Shown here: piece after piece, positions 9,320 through 16,876 of the stretch | Position numbering within the stretch: the first letter of the stretch is position 1 | Layout: the number at the start of each line of letters is the position of its first letter | Assembly: GCF_918741285.1 (NCBI RefSeq) | Contig: NZ_CAKKNC010000017.1 | Location: 43,527 to 107,526 of the forward strand | Length of the DNA: 64,000 bases | Direction: 5' to 3' | Source of the DNA: Sphingobium sp. CECT 9361 | GTDB lineage: Bacteria > Pseudomonadota > Alphaproteobacteria > Sphingomonadales > Sphingomonadaceae | Position numbers and translations under genes: made by a program | Notes under the pieces: generated by a model | Seen by the model: the letters and a program-made list of their open reading frames with translations, nothing else | What the model was told of the DNA's origin: nothing | Databases searched by the model: none

Positions 9320-10904
9320 GTTTGCGCAACTGCTCGATGGGCTGGTCTACACGCCATCGCGCAATGGCAAGCTGCTGCTGATCGGCGAGTATATGAAGCG
9401 GACGGTCGATCCCGACCGAGGCTGGGCATTGGCGGCGTTGACCGGAAACCTCGACCTGAAAGCGGTCAAATCCTCTGCCATTGGCGAAATGATCCGGGGG
9501 CGGGTCGATCCGGTGCTGTATGAGATGAGCCGGGATTATGTAGGCGATATGGCGGAGACGGTATCGCTGCTCTGGCCCTCGTCCGATGCAGCGGATGTCG
9601 ATGACGGCACTCTGACGCTGGATGTCGTCGTGCAGCGGCTATCAAATGTGAAACGCGCAGAGGCATCCGCCATGCTGGCCGAAATGATGGATCATCTCGA
9701 CATCAGCGGACGGTTTGCGGTGCTTAAGCTGGCGACGGGCGGGCTACGCGTCGGCGTGTCTTCGCGGCTTGCCAAGACCGCATTGGCACAGGCGTTCGAT
9801 GTGCCGGTCGACGATATCGAGGAGAGCTGGCACGCGCTAACGCCGCCCTACGCCACGTTGTTCGACTGGCTCGAAGGGCGGAGCGGCCGGCCCGATCCGG
9901 CAGGTACGCCGTTCTTCCGTCCGTTCATGCTGGCTCATCCTTTGGAAGAGGCGAGTGTCGATCTGAAGGATTATGCCGCCGAATGGAAATGGGACGGCAT
10001 CCGCGTGCAGATCGTCGGCACGGAGGGCGAGACGCGGCTCTACAGCCGTGCGGGTGACGACATCACCGGCAGCTTCCCCGACGTGGCCGATGCTTTCAGC
10101 GGGCATGGCGTGCTGGACGGCGAGCTACTGGTTAAGGGCGATGTACAGGGCGCTGAGGCGCATGGTGGCGCGGCGGCGAGCTTCAACGCCTTGCAACAGC
10201 GGTTGGGCCGCAAGGCGGTGTCGGGCAAGATGCTGGGTGAGTTCCCAGCCTTCGTGCGGCTCTACGATCTGCTGCTCGACGGAGAGGAGGATTTGCGGGC
10301 GCTGCCGTGGACGGAACGGCGCAAACGGCTGGAGGCCTTCATGCCGTCACTGGATCCGTCACGTTTCGATCTGTCTGCCGTGATCGACGCGAAGGATTTC
10401 GAGGCCTTGGGCGAAATCCGCGCAGGTGCGCGTGACGCAGCGATCGAGGGCGTCATGCTCAAGCGACGCGACAGTCCCTATGTCACCGGGCGACGCGCAG
10501 GCCTCTGGTATAAATGGAAGCGCGATCCGCTGACCGCCGATTGCGTGATGATGTATGCGCAGCGGGGGCATGGAAAGCGTTCGTCCTATTATTCGGACTA
10601 CACCTTTGGATGCTGGACAGAGGATGGCGAATTGCTGCCGGTGGGCAAAGCCTATTCCGGGTTTACCGACGAGGAACTCAAAGGGCTGGACCGTTTCGTG
10701 CGGAGCAACACCGTCAACCGCTTCGGCCCGGTGCGCGAGGTGGAAAAGACGCTGGTGCTCGAAGTCGCGTTCGATTCGGTCCATGAAAGCAAACGGCACA
10801 AGTCGGGACTGGCGATGCGCTTTCCGCGTATCTCGCGCATCCGGCGCGACAAGCCAGCAGCGGAGGCGGATATGATTGCGACATTGCGAAAGCTCGTCAT
10901 CTGA
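9312..10904 (+). CDS. ATP-dependent DNA ligase, cluster type (PP_1105-like family)
   Basis: Seals DNA nicks with ATP as adenylate donor. The 530-residue protein has an N-terminal DNA-binding domain (about 1-200), then the nucleotidyltransferase motif E-W-K-W-D-G with nucleophile lysine K226, later motifs EGVMLKRRDSPY and WYKWKRDP, and a C-terminal OB domain. The ATG at 9312 was chosen because it gives the M-R-E-F start usual for the family and overlaps the exonuclease stop by 8 nt. An upstream in-frame ATG at 9297 is possible. The Lhr-type helicase and phosphoesterase that often complete this four-gene set are not beside it. Confidence 0.92.
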   Translation: MREFAQLLDGLVYTPSRNGKLLLIGEYMKRTVDPDRGWALAALTGNLDLKAVKSSAIGEMIRGRVDPVLYEMSRDYVGDMAETVSLLWPSSDAADVDDGTLTLDVVVQRLSNVKRAEASAMLAEMMDHLDISGRFAVLKLATGGLRVGVSSRLAKTALAQAFDVPVDDIEESWHALTPPYATLFDWLEGRSGRPDPAGTPFFRPFMLAHPLEEASVDLKDYAAEWKWDGIRVQIVGTEGETRLYSRAGDDITGSFPDVADAFSGHGVLDGELLVKGDVQGAEAHGGAAASFNALQQRLGRKAVSGKMLGEFPAFVRLYDLLLDGEEDLRALPWTERRKRLEAFMPSLDPSRFDLSAVIDAKDFEALGEIRAGARDAAIEGVMLKRRDSPYVTGRRAGLWYKWKRDPLTADCVMMYAQRGHGKRSSYYSDYTFGCWTEDGELLPVGKAYSGFTDEELKGLDRFVRSNTVNRFGPVREVEKTLVLEVAFDSVHESKRHKSGLAMRFPRISRIRRDKPAAEADMIATLRKLVI

Positions 10905-10930
10905 GCGCGTGGGCCATTATACCGGCATTC

Positions 10931-11170
10931 TTGTTACTGAACGCATGGACGATGCTGCGTTTCTGGCAAGACAAGCAGCGAGCGATAAACGGTAGACGCC
11001 GAATTGCGGAATCTGACTTGCTGGGTTTGGCAATTATCGGCGGATCGGTGGGAGCATTGTTAGCCAGGCAAATGTTCCGTCATAAAACGCGAAAAGAACC
11101 CTTTTCCACCTACCTACTTCTGGTCCTTGTCGCTCAGATCGGCGGACTCATCGGATGGTTTTTACTCTGA
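10931..11170 (+). CDS. DUF1294 family small membrane protein
   Basis: A 79-residue protein of unknown function. The central D-K-Q-R-A-I-N-G-R-R-R-I-x-E segment and the G-G-S-x-G-A-L-L-A-R-Q-M-F-R-H-K-T-R-K pattern are characteristic of DUF1294. They are flanked by two hydrophobic stretches, so it is probably an inner-membrane protein. The start is uncertain: the frame has TTG at 10931, CTG at 10901 and the first ATG only at 10952, which would lose most of the first helix. It follows the ligase stop by 26 nt and may be cotranscribed. Confidence 0.75.
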   Translation: MLLNAWTMLRFWQDKQRAINGRRRIAESDLLGLAIIGGSVGALLARQMFRHKTRKEPFSTYLLLVLVAQIGGLIGWFLL

Positions 11171-11180
11171 TCACCGTAAA

Positions 11181-11210
11181 GCCCGCCGACGGGGGGAATG
11201 ATCGGCGGGC
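11181..11210 (-). terminator. Hairpin between convergent genes, likely fasciclin terminator
   Basis: A perfect 9-bp stem, gcccgccga (11181-11189) with tcggcgggc (11202-11210), lies between the DUF1294 stop and the fasciclin gene stop. On the minus strand it is followed by only three T, so it is a weak intrinsic terminator or a 3' protective hairpin. There is no T run on the plus strand. Confidence 0.5.
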
Positions 11211-11248
11211 TCGCAGCAATCTTACGGTAGAAAATCCGTCGATCAGGT

Positions 11249-11806
11249 TCAGGGCATCAGAACCGTATCGACAACGTGGATCACGCCGTTCGACTGCATG
11301 ACGTTGGGGATGGTGATCTTCGACTTGCCGCCCTTGGCGTCCGTCAGATACCAGCCGCCGTTTTCCTTGGCGACCGAGAGGGTTTCACCCTGCACGGTGG
11401 TCAGCATGGCTTTGCCACCATTGGCCTTGGCCAGCTTTTCGATGTCCATCGCCGTCAGGCGACCGGGGACGACGTGGTATGTCAGAATCGTGGTCAGCGT
11501 CGCCTTGTTCTCAGGCTTCACCAGCGTTTCGACGGTGCCGGTAGGGAGCTTGGCAAAGGCCGCATTGGTCGGCGCGAAGACAGTGAACGGTCCAGCGCCC
11601 TTGAGCGTATCGACCAGACCAGCGGCCTGCACCGCTGCGACGAGGGTGGTGTGGTCCTTCGAATTGACAGCGTTATCGACGATGTCCTTGGTTGGATACA
11701 TTGCTGCACCACCGACCATCGGGTTCTTGGCCGAAGCGACGGTGCCGCCGGCGAGCAGCATGGCCCCGGCAAGGGACAGGGATAGCTTTGAAAGGGTGAT
11801 TTTCAT
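11249..11806 (-). CDS. Secreted fasciclin (FAS1) domain protein
   Basis: A 185-residue exported protein. Residues 1-26 form a signal peptide with an Ala-Ser-Ala cleavage site, and a single FAS1 domain follows (H-T-T-L-V-x-A-V-x-A-A-G-L-V, then F-T-V-F-A-P-T-N-A-A-F, and the closing G-V-I-H-V-V-D-T-V-L-M-P). FAS1 domains mediate adhesion or surface interactions. It lies immediately downstream of the ECF sigma/anti-sigma pair on the same strand. This order recalls SigK/RskA and the fasciclin antigens MPT70/MPT83 of Mycobacterium, so it is the likely target of that sigma factor (inference). Confidence 0.9.
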   Translation of the reverse strand: MKITLSKLSLSLAGAMLLAGGTVASAKNPMVGGAAMYPTKDIVDNAVNSKDHTTLVAAVQAAGLVDTLKGAGPFTVFAPTNAAFAKLPTGTVETLVKPENKATLTTILTYHVVPGRLTAMDIEKLAKANGGKAMLTTVQGETLSVAKENGGWYLTDAKGGKSKITIPNVMQSNGVIHVVDTVLMP

Positions 11807-11895
11807 AACGGGAGGCGTCCTTCCTACATTGGCACGCCGGGTTTGCCGGGTGCTGCACAGTTACGCGCGAACAGTGGGAAAGGATGCAGAGGCGG

Positions 11896-12624
11896 TCAGA
11901 TAATCGAAATCTTTCCTGCCGCGACTGGCGCGCTGCTTGGCGCGGCATGAGGTGCCGTCGCAGCGGGCTCCATCGTGATTGCCAGAGTGACTCCGTTTTC
12001 CAGCATCGCCCGCATCTTGGGCGAGACGGCCATGCGCGTGGTGCCCCTCGCGGAAATCATGCCCAGCGAACGGGGCTTGCCATCTGCAGGTATCACCCAG
12101 AGTTCCGGGGCCAGATCGCCTTGCGGTAGATTTTCCGCACGCAGGTTGAGTTGCGCGGTCGTCTCGTCATAGCGCGCGGCGACGAGCATATTGCTCCCCT
12201 GTCCGACCATCTGCGCAACGGCCATCTGATTGGCGGGTGCTGCCTGCACGATTTGCGGAGGAAGCGACGCCGGGGGGCGGAAGAGCAGAACGAACGCCAG
12301 CGACGCAGCCAGTGCACCCGACACAAGTGCGCTGGCACGCCAGACTCGCAATTGACGTGTCACGCCCGATGCCACCGTTGCCTTCGGTTCGATCTGCGCG
12401 GCAATGCCTGCCCAGACTTCCAACGATGGACGGTGTTCGGCAAAATCATGGTGCAAGGGCGCGAGGCGTCGCTCCCATGCCGTCACGTCCGCAGCGAAAG
12501 CCGGGTCGGACAGTTGCAACCGCAGCGCCTCTGCGCGCTCCGCACCCGTCAACAGCCCAAGCGCGAGTTCACTAGCCAGCGCATCGCGTTCTTCGGGCGT
12601 CATCGGGGCGGATGGCTCAGTCAT
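11896..12624 (-). CDS. RskA-like membrane anti-sigma factor
   Basis: The protein (242 residues from the ATG at 12624) has an N-terminal cytoplasmic anti-sigma domain (A-L-A-S-E-x-A-L-G-L-L). One transmembrane helix is at about residues 95-115, and a periplasmic C-terminal domain resembles anti-sigma-K factor RskA (P-E-L-W-V-I-P-A-D-G-K-P-R-S-L-G). It would hold the upstream ECF sigma factor at the membrane until proteolysis. Its start overlaps the sigma gene stop by eight bases; a TTG two codons earlier is the alternative. Length is typical for the family. Confidence 0.9.
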   Translation of the reverse strand: MTEPSAPMTPEERDALASELALGLLTGAERAEALRLQLSDPAFAADVTAWERRLAPLHHDFAEHRPSLEVWAGIAAQIEPKATVASGVTRQLRVWRASALVSGALAASLAFVLLFRPPASLPPQIVQAAPANQMAVAQMVGQGSNMLVAARYDETTAQLNLRAENLPQGDLAPELWVIPADGKPRSLGMISARGTTRMAVSPKMRAMLENGVTLAITMEPAATAPHAAPSSAPVAAGKISII

Positions 12625-13195
12625 CGCCAAGGCATCCTTTCAACCGCTGCAGGCCGCGACGCATCCAGCTTTTCATCGTCCCCAAGGGGACGTCCATACG
12701 CGCCGACAGGTCCGCATAAGTCAGCCCATCGAAGAATGCCGCGCGAATGGCCGTCGCCTGCCGCTCTTCGAGCGTATCGATGCACTGATGGATGCGCGTG
12801 GTTTCCTGATCCTGTTCGATAGTCTGATCCGCACGCATCCGGGTATCGGCAATCGCGAAAGCGGCTTCTTCCGGCGCAGTCGCCACGCGGCCTGACGCAC
12901 GGCGCCAGTCAATGGCGGAATTGCGGGCAATCGCGCACAGCCAGGTAATCGGACTGGCCCGCCCTGCATCGAACCGCCCCGCGCGGTTCCACACCTTGAT
13001 ATACACATCCTGCAATATGTCCTCCGCCGCATCGCGATCATTGGAGATACGCAGGCAAATTCCAAATAGTTTCGCAGACGTCATATCGTAGACTTGGCGG
13101 AGTGCCGCGCGATCCTGTTGCGCGACCGCCTGCAGCGCGTCGATCAGTTTGCTGCGTGCCGCGTCCGGGCCGGATGATGGCTCTGCCGTGCTCAC
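12617..13195 (-). CDS. ECF RNA polymerase sigma factor, SigK-like
   Basis: The 192-residue sigma-70 family protein has region 2 (D-A-A-E-D-I-L-Q-D-V-Y-I-K-V-W and W-L-C-A-I-A-R-N-S-A-I-D-W-R-R) and a region 4 helix-turn-helix (L-T-Y-A-D-L-S-A-R-M-D-V-P-L-G-T-M-K-S-W-M-R-R-G). It starts with GTG. It overlaps the RskA-like anti-sigma gene, and a fasciclin gene follows, forming a three-gene module. The activating signal is not visible; SigK-type systems often answer redox or oxidative cues (family knowledge). Confidence 0.92.
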   Translation of the reverse strand: MSTAEPSSGPDAARSKLIDALQAVAQQDRAALRQVYDMTSAKLFGICLRISNDRDAAEDILQDVYIKVWNRAGRFDAGRASPITWLCAIARNSAIDWRRASGRVATAPEEAAFAIADTRMRADQTIEQDQETTRIHQCIDTLEERQATAIRAAFFDGLTYADLSARMDVPLGTMKSWMRRGLQRLKGCLGDD

Positions 13196-13226
13196 GGTCG
13201 CAACACTAGCGGCGGTGGGCAGCTTA

Positions 13227-14201
13227 TCAAGCGCCTATCATCGCTGCGTAGGTCGGAAGATCGACATTGCGGCCGGACAGGGTGATCACGGTGGTGCCAT
13301 CGACCTGCGCCTTTCCGGCCAGCACGGCGGCCAGCGCGACCGCGCCGCCGGGTTCGAGCACGAGGCCAAGCGACGTCATGGCGAGGCGCATGGCGGCGGC
13401 GACCTCTGCTTCGGTAACGGCAACCCCTGTCGCGCCGCGCCCGTGGAGGATGTCGAAGGTCAGCGGCGCTATTCGCAGCGTTTGAAGTGCATCGCAGCGT
13501 GTCGGCGGAGGATTGGGACCGACGGGCACGATATGCCCCTGCCGTAGCGACTCCCCGAAATCGTCCCAGCCTTCCGGTTCGACGACGGTGATCTGCGTAT
13601 CCGGCAATGCCAGCGCGCAGCCGCTGGCCAAACCGCCGCCGCCGCAACAGATTACCATGCGCGTGGGGCGTTTTTCGGTCATCGCTTCGAGCTGGTCGGC
13701 GGCTTCGATGGCGACGCTCCCCTGCCCCTCGACCACCCAGGGATCGTCAAAGCTGGGTACGAGGATCGCACCATGCTCATCGGCCAGTTTGACGGAGATC
13801 GCTTCGCGGCTTTCGGTCATCCGGTCATAGGTTACAACATTGGCGCCCAGCGCGCGGGTTGCGTCGACCTTTGCCTGCGGGGCATCGGCGGGCATGACGA
13901 TGGTGGCGGTCATGCCGAGCCGCCGCGCGCTCCAGGCGATGCCTTGGGCGTGGTTACCGGAAGAGAAAGCGACGACGCCCCCTGCCCGCTCTGCTTCGGA
14001 CAGGTCCGACAGGCGATGCCACGCCCCGCGAATCTTGAACGCGCCAATGGGTTGAAGCGATTCGGCCTTGCACCAGATCGTGCGTCCGTAGATCTCCAGC
14101 GGCAACAATGGCGTGGGCGGAAGGATCGCTGCGATCTTTTCCGCAGCGCGCAGGACGCCTTCCCGATCCGGCGTTCTGATGGTGTGACTTTGCGCTGTCA
14201 T
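13227..14201 (-). CDS. Threonine/serine dehydratase, PLP fold type II
   Basis: The 324-residue enzyme probably deaminates L-threonine or L-serine to the 2-oxoacid, or acts as a serine racemase. The pyridoxal lysine is K56 in the motif PIGAFKIRGA, the substrate loop is SSGNHAQG and the phosphate-binding run is CCGGGGLASG. No C-terminal ACT regulatory domain is present, so this is the short catabolic/racemase type and not the feedback-controlled biosynthetic IlvA. It is divergent from the polyamine genes with a 59-nt gap. Confidence 0.85.
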   Translation of the reverse strand: MTAQSHTIRTPDREGVLRAAEKIAAILPPTPLLPLEIYGRTIWCKAESLQPIGAFKIRGAWHRLSDLSEAERAGGVVAFSSGNHAQGIAWSARRLGMTATIVMPADAPQAKVDATRALGANVVTYDRMTESREAISVKLADEHGAILVPSFDDPWVVEGQGSVAIEAADQLEAMTEKRPTRMVICCGGGGLASGCALALPDTQITVVEPEGWDDFGESLRQGHIVPVGPNPPPTRCDALQTLRIAPLTFDILHGRGATGVAVTEAEVAAAMRLAMTSLGLVLEPGGAVALAAVLAGKAQVDGTTVITLSGRNVDLPTYAAMIGA

Positions 14202-14260
14202 GGTTCATCCCTATATGGGCGCATTCGCGCGGATTCCGCGTCCAAGCATGGAGCATAGAA

Positions 14261-15466
14261 TTGAGCAAGGTCCTTGTCATCGGCGCTGGTGGCGTCGGCT
14301 CGGTAGCCGTTCACAAAATGGCTATGAACGCTGATATTTTCACCGATATTACATTGGCGAGCCGCCGCGTGGCGAAATGCGATGCCATCGCCGAATCGGT
14401 AAAGACGCGCACGGGCGTGACGATCAAGACCGCGCAAGTCGATGCCGACGATATAGACGCCACCGCCGCGCTGATCGCGCAGGTTCAGCCCAAGCTCGTC
14501 GTCAACCTCGCGCTGCCCTATCAGGATCTGTCGATCATGGAAGCGTGCCTGAAAACCGGCGTGCATTACATGGACACCGCCAATTACGAACCGCGCGACG
14601 AAGCCAAGTTCGAATATCACTGGCAGTGGGCGTATCAGGAACGCTTCAAGCAGGCTGGCCTGATGGCGCTGCTCGGATCGGGTTTCGACCCCGGTGTAAC
14701 GAGCGTGTTCGCGACCTATCTCAAAAAGCATCATCTCGACACCATCGAGACACTCGACATTCTCGATTGCAATGGGGGCGATCACGGCCAGCATTTTGCC
14801 ACCAACTTCAACCCGGAAATCAACATCCGCGAAGTGACCGCCGTGGCGCGGCATTGGGAAAATGGTGACTGGGTGGAAACACCGCCCTTGTCGCACAAGC
14901 AGACGTTCGACTTCGATCAGGTCGGGCCGAAGAACATGTACCTCATGTATCATGAGGAAATCGAATCGCTGAAAACGCACCTGCCGGAGATCAAGCGCAT
15001 TCGTTTCTGGATGACCTTCGGCGGCGCGTATCTCAAGCATCTCGAAGTGTTGCAGAATGTCGGCATGACGCGGATCGATCCGGTCATGTACGAAGGCAAG
15101 GAAATCATCCCGCTGCAGTTCCTGAAGGCCGTGCTGCCCGAACCATCATCGCTGGGCGTGACGACCAAGGGCAAGACCAACATAGGCGACATCGCCACGG
15201 GCAAGAAGGATGGCGTGGAAAAGACGTTCTACATCCTCAACGTCTGCGACCATGAAGAAGCCTATGCCGAAACCGGCAATCAGGCGGTGAGTTACACCAC
15301 CGGCGTTCCCGCCATGATCGGCGCGGCGATGGTGCTGACCGGTGCATGGTCGGGCGCCGGCGTATTCAACATGGAGCAGTTCGATCCCGATCCCTTCATG
15401 GACATGCTGAACACGCAGGGCTTGCCGTGGCAGGTCAAGGAACTGGACGCGCCGCTGGCGTTTTAA
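14261..15466 (+). CDS. Carboxynorspermidine/carboxyspermidine dehydrogenase (saccharopine dehydrogenase family)
   Basis: Reductively joins aspartate semialdehyde to putrescine (or diaminopropane) with NADPH to give carboxy(nor)spermidine. The 401-residue protein has the N-terminal Rossmann motif VLVIGAGGVGSVAVHKMA and the family middle segment GVHYMDTANYEPRDEAKFEYHWQWAYQ. TTG at 14261 is the only start in the right place. The next gene encodes the matching decarboxylase and the third an ornithine/lysine decarboxylase, which supports the polyamine assignment over lysine metabolism. Whether spermidine or norspermidine is the product cannot be read from sequence. Confidence 0.9.
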   Translation: MSKVLVIGAGGVGSVAVHKMAMNADIFTDITLASRRVAKCDAIAESVKTRTGVTIKTAQVDADDIDATAALIAQVQPKLVVNLALPYQDLSIMEACLKTGVHYMDTANYEPRDEAKFEYHWQWAYQERFKQAGLMALLGSGFDPGVTSVFATYLKKHHLDTIETLDILDCNGGDHGQHFATNFNPEINIREVTAVARHWENGDWVETPPLSHKQTFDFDQVGPKNMYLMYHEEIESLKTHLPEIKRIRFWMTFGGAYLKHLEVLQNVGMTRIDPVMYEGKEIIPLQFLKAVLPEPSSLGVTTKGKTNIGDIATGKKDGVEKTFYILNVCDHEEAYAETGNQAVSYTTGVPAMIGAAMVLTGAWSGAGVFNMEQFDPDPFMDMLNTQGLPWQVKELDAPLAF

Positions 15467-15473
15467 TTTATAG

Positions 15474-15554
15474 CGTCACCCCAGCGAAAGCTGGGGTCTC
15501 GTGCCGCCAGCTTGTACGCAATCGCTTGAGACCCCAGCCTTCGCTGGGGTGACG
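15474..15554. repeat. REP-like nested palindrome between the two carboxyspermidine genes
   Basis: Two 27-nt arms (15474-15500 and 15528-15554) are inverted repeats with one mismatch, separated by 27 nt. Each arm is itself a palindrome built on ccccagc-gaa-gctgggg. The whole can fold into a long stem or two smaller hairpins. The pattern matches the REP/BIME-type elements spread through sphingomonad genomes. It lies between the dehydrogenase stop and the decarboxylase start (15569), where it could affect mRNA stability or the expression ratio. Confidence 0.85.
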
Positions 15555-15568
15555 GGAGTATCTTCATT

Positions 15569-16741
15569 ATGGAAACCCGCGCCGGTGATCCCGGAGCCTT
15601 TGCGCATTTCGACCTGCATCGCGTACCTTCGCCCAGCTTCGTGGTGGATGAAGTCGCGGTGCGGCGCAATCTGGCGATCCTGAAGGATGTGCGCGACCGG
15701 GCGGGCATCAAGGTGTTGGGCGCGCTCAAGGCATTTTCCATGTGGTCGCTGGGCGGCGTGATCGGGGAATATCTCGATGGCGTCTGCACGTCGGGTCTCT
15801 ACGAGGCGCGTCTCGGTAGCGAGGAATATAAAGGCGAGATCGCGACTTATTGCGCGGGATACAAGGCCGAAGATCTGCCCGAAATCCTGCGCATTTCCGA
15901 CCACGTCATTTTCAACAGCCCGTATCAGATCGCCCGGTTCATGCCGCAGATAGAGGCAGCGCGTCACGCCGGGCAAGTGTTCGACATCGGCCTGCGCATC
16001 AACCCGCTCCATGCCGAGGGGGAAGTTGCGAAATACGATCCCTGTCAGCCGCACAGTCGGCTCGGCTTTCCAATCGACCAGTTGAAGCCGGAGCATCTGA
16101 ACGGGGTGTCAGGCCTGCATTTTCATACATTGTGCGAGCAGGATTTTGTGCCGTTGGAGCGTACATGGCGCGCCGTAGAGCCATATATTTCGCCCTATTT
16201 CGGGCAACTCACCTGGCTCAACTTCGGTGGTGGACATCACATCACCCGAGCCGATTATCAGCGCGATTCGCTGGTGGAATTTTTGCAGCAGATCAAGCTT
16301 GAGACGGGCTTGACGTTGTATCTCGAACCCGGCGAAGCGATGGCGCTGGATGCAGGCATATTAGTGGGTGAAGTGTTGGATGTTGTCGACAACGGCATGG
16401 CGGTGGCGATCACCGACATCTCCGCGACATGCCATATGCCCGATGTGATCGAAGCGCCCTATCGCCCTGCGATGCTGCACGAACGCGCCAATGGGCCACA
16501 GGTCCGTCTGGGCGGCCCGTCATGCCTGGCCGGGGATATCATCGGCGATTATCGCCTTCCCTGCACGGCTGAGCCGGGTGCACGGATCGCTTTCCTCGAT
16601 CAAGCGCATTATTCCATGGTAAAGACCAATATGTTCAACGGTGTGCCCTTGCCGAGCATATATTTGTGGAACAGCGATAGCGACGAACTCAAGGAAATCC
16701 GCAGTTTTGGCTACGCGGATTTCAAGTCCAGGCTTTCATGA
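15569..16741 (+). CDS. nspC: Carboxynorspermidine decarboxylase
   Basis: A PLP-dependent fold-III decarboxylase that removes CO2 from carboxyspermidine or carboxynorspermidine to give the triamine. At 390 residues it has normal length. Visible are the N-terminal P-S-F-V-V-D-E, the pyridoxal lysine in the motif GALKAFSMWS, the conserved G-L-H-F-H-T-L-C-E-Q and the FGGGHHITR glycine loop, and E-P-G-E-A near residue 250. It follows the dehydrogenase with the REP-like palindrome between them. The partner gene and this family together define the aspartate-semialdehyde route that replaces SpeD/SpeE. Confidence 0.92.
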   Translation: METRAGDPGAFAHFDLHRVPSPSFVVDEVAVRRNLAILKDVRDRAGIKVLGALKAFSMWSLGGVIGEYLDGVCTSGLYEARLGSEEYKGEIATYCAGYKAEDLPEILRISDHVIFNSPYQIARFMPQIEAARHAGQVFDIGLRINPLHAEGEVAKYDPCQPHSRLGFPIDQLKPEHLNGVSGLHFHTLCEQDFVPLERTWRAVEPYISPYFGQLTWLNFGGGHHITRADYQRDSLVEFLQQIKLETGLTLYLEPGEAMALDAGILVGEVLDVVDNGMAVAITDISATCHMPDVIEAPYRPAMLHERANGPQVRLGGPSCLAGDIIGDYRLPCTAEPGARIAFLDQAHYSMVKTNMFNGVPLPSIYLWNSDSDELKEIRSFGYADFKSRLS

Positions 16742-16781
16742 CAGTTTAATTACAAGTTTTTTTATACAACGGCTTTACAGG

Positions 16782-16871
16782 GGGGCGCCTTGGCCATATA
16801 TCGACCGTCCGCTGCCCCATGGGACTTCCACCGCAAGGCAGCTTAACACCTTGAACTACACTGGAGGTCCC
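16782..16871 (+). ncRNA. speF-type leader RNA that can mask the ribosome binding site
   Basis: Directly upstream of the ornithine decarboxylase gene. Three helices can be drawn: ggggc (16782-16786) with gcccc (16814-16818); a 10-bp helix gggacttcca (16821-16830) with tggaggtccc (16862-16871), one G-U pair; and, inside it, caagg (16834-16838) with ccttg (16849-16853). The second helix buries the GGAGGT Shine-Dalgarno (16863-16868) of the next gene. A speF RNA motif is known upstream of alphaproteobacterial ornithine decarboxylase genes; the position and pairing fit, but the match to the Rfam consensus has not been tested. Confidence 0.7.
16790..16846 (+). CDS. Candidate 18-residue leader peptide within the speF-type leader
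   Basis: TTG at 16790 opens an 18-codon frame ending at TAA 16844-16846. A purine-rich run (16779-16785) ends four bases before it. The peptide reads A-I-Y-R-P-S-A-A-P-W-D-F-H-R-K-A-A after the start. Its codons cover the 5' arm of the helix that masks the ornithine decarboxylase ribosome binding site, and the stop falls in the loop of the inner hairpin. Translation would therefore open the masked site. The D-F-H motif recalls the ornithine-sensing SpeFL peptide of enterobacteria (from memory). Nothing proves it is translated. Confidence 0.35.
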   Translation: MAIYRPSAAPWDFHRKAA

Positions 16872-16876
16872 TTGAA

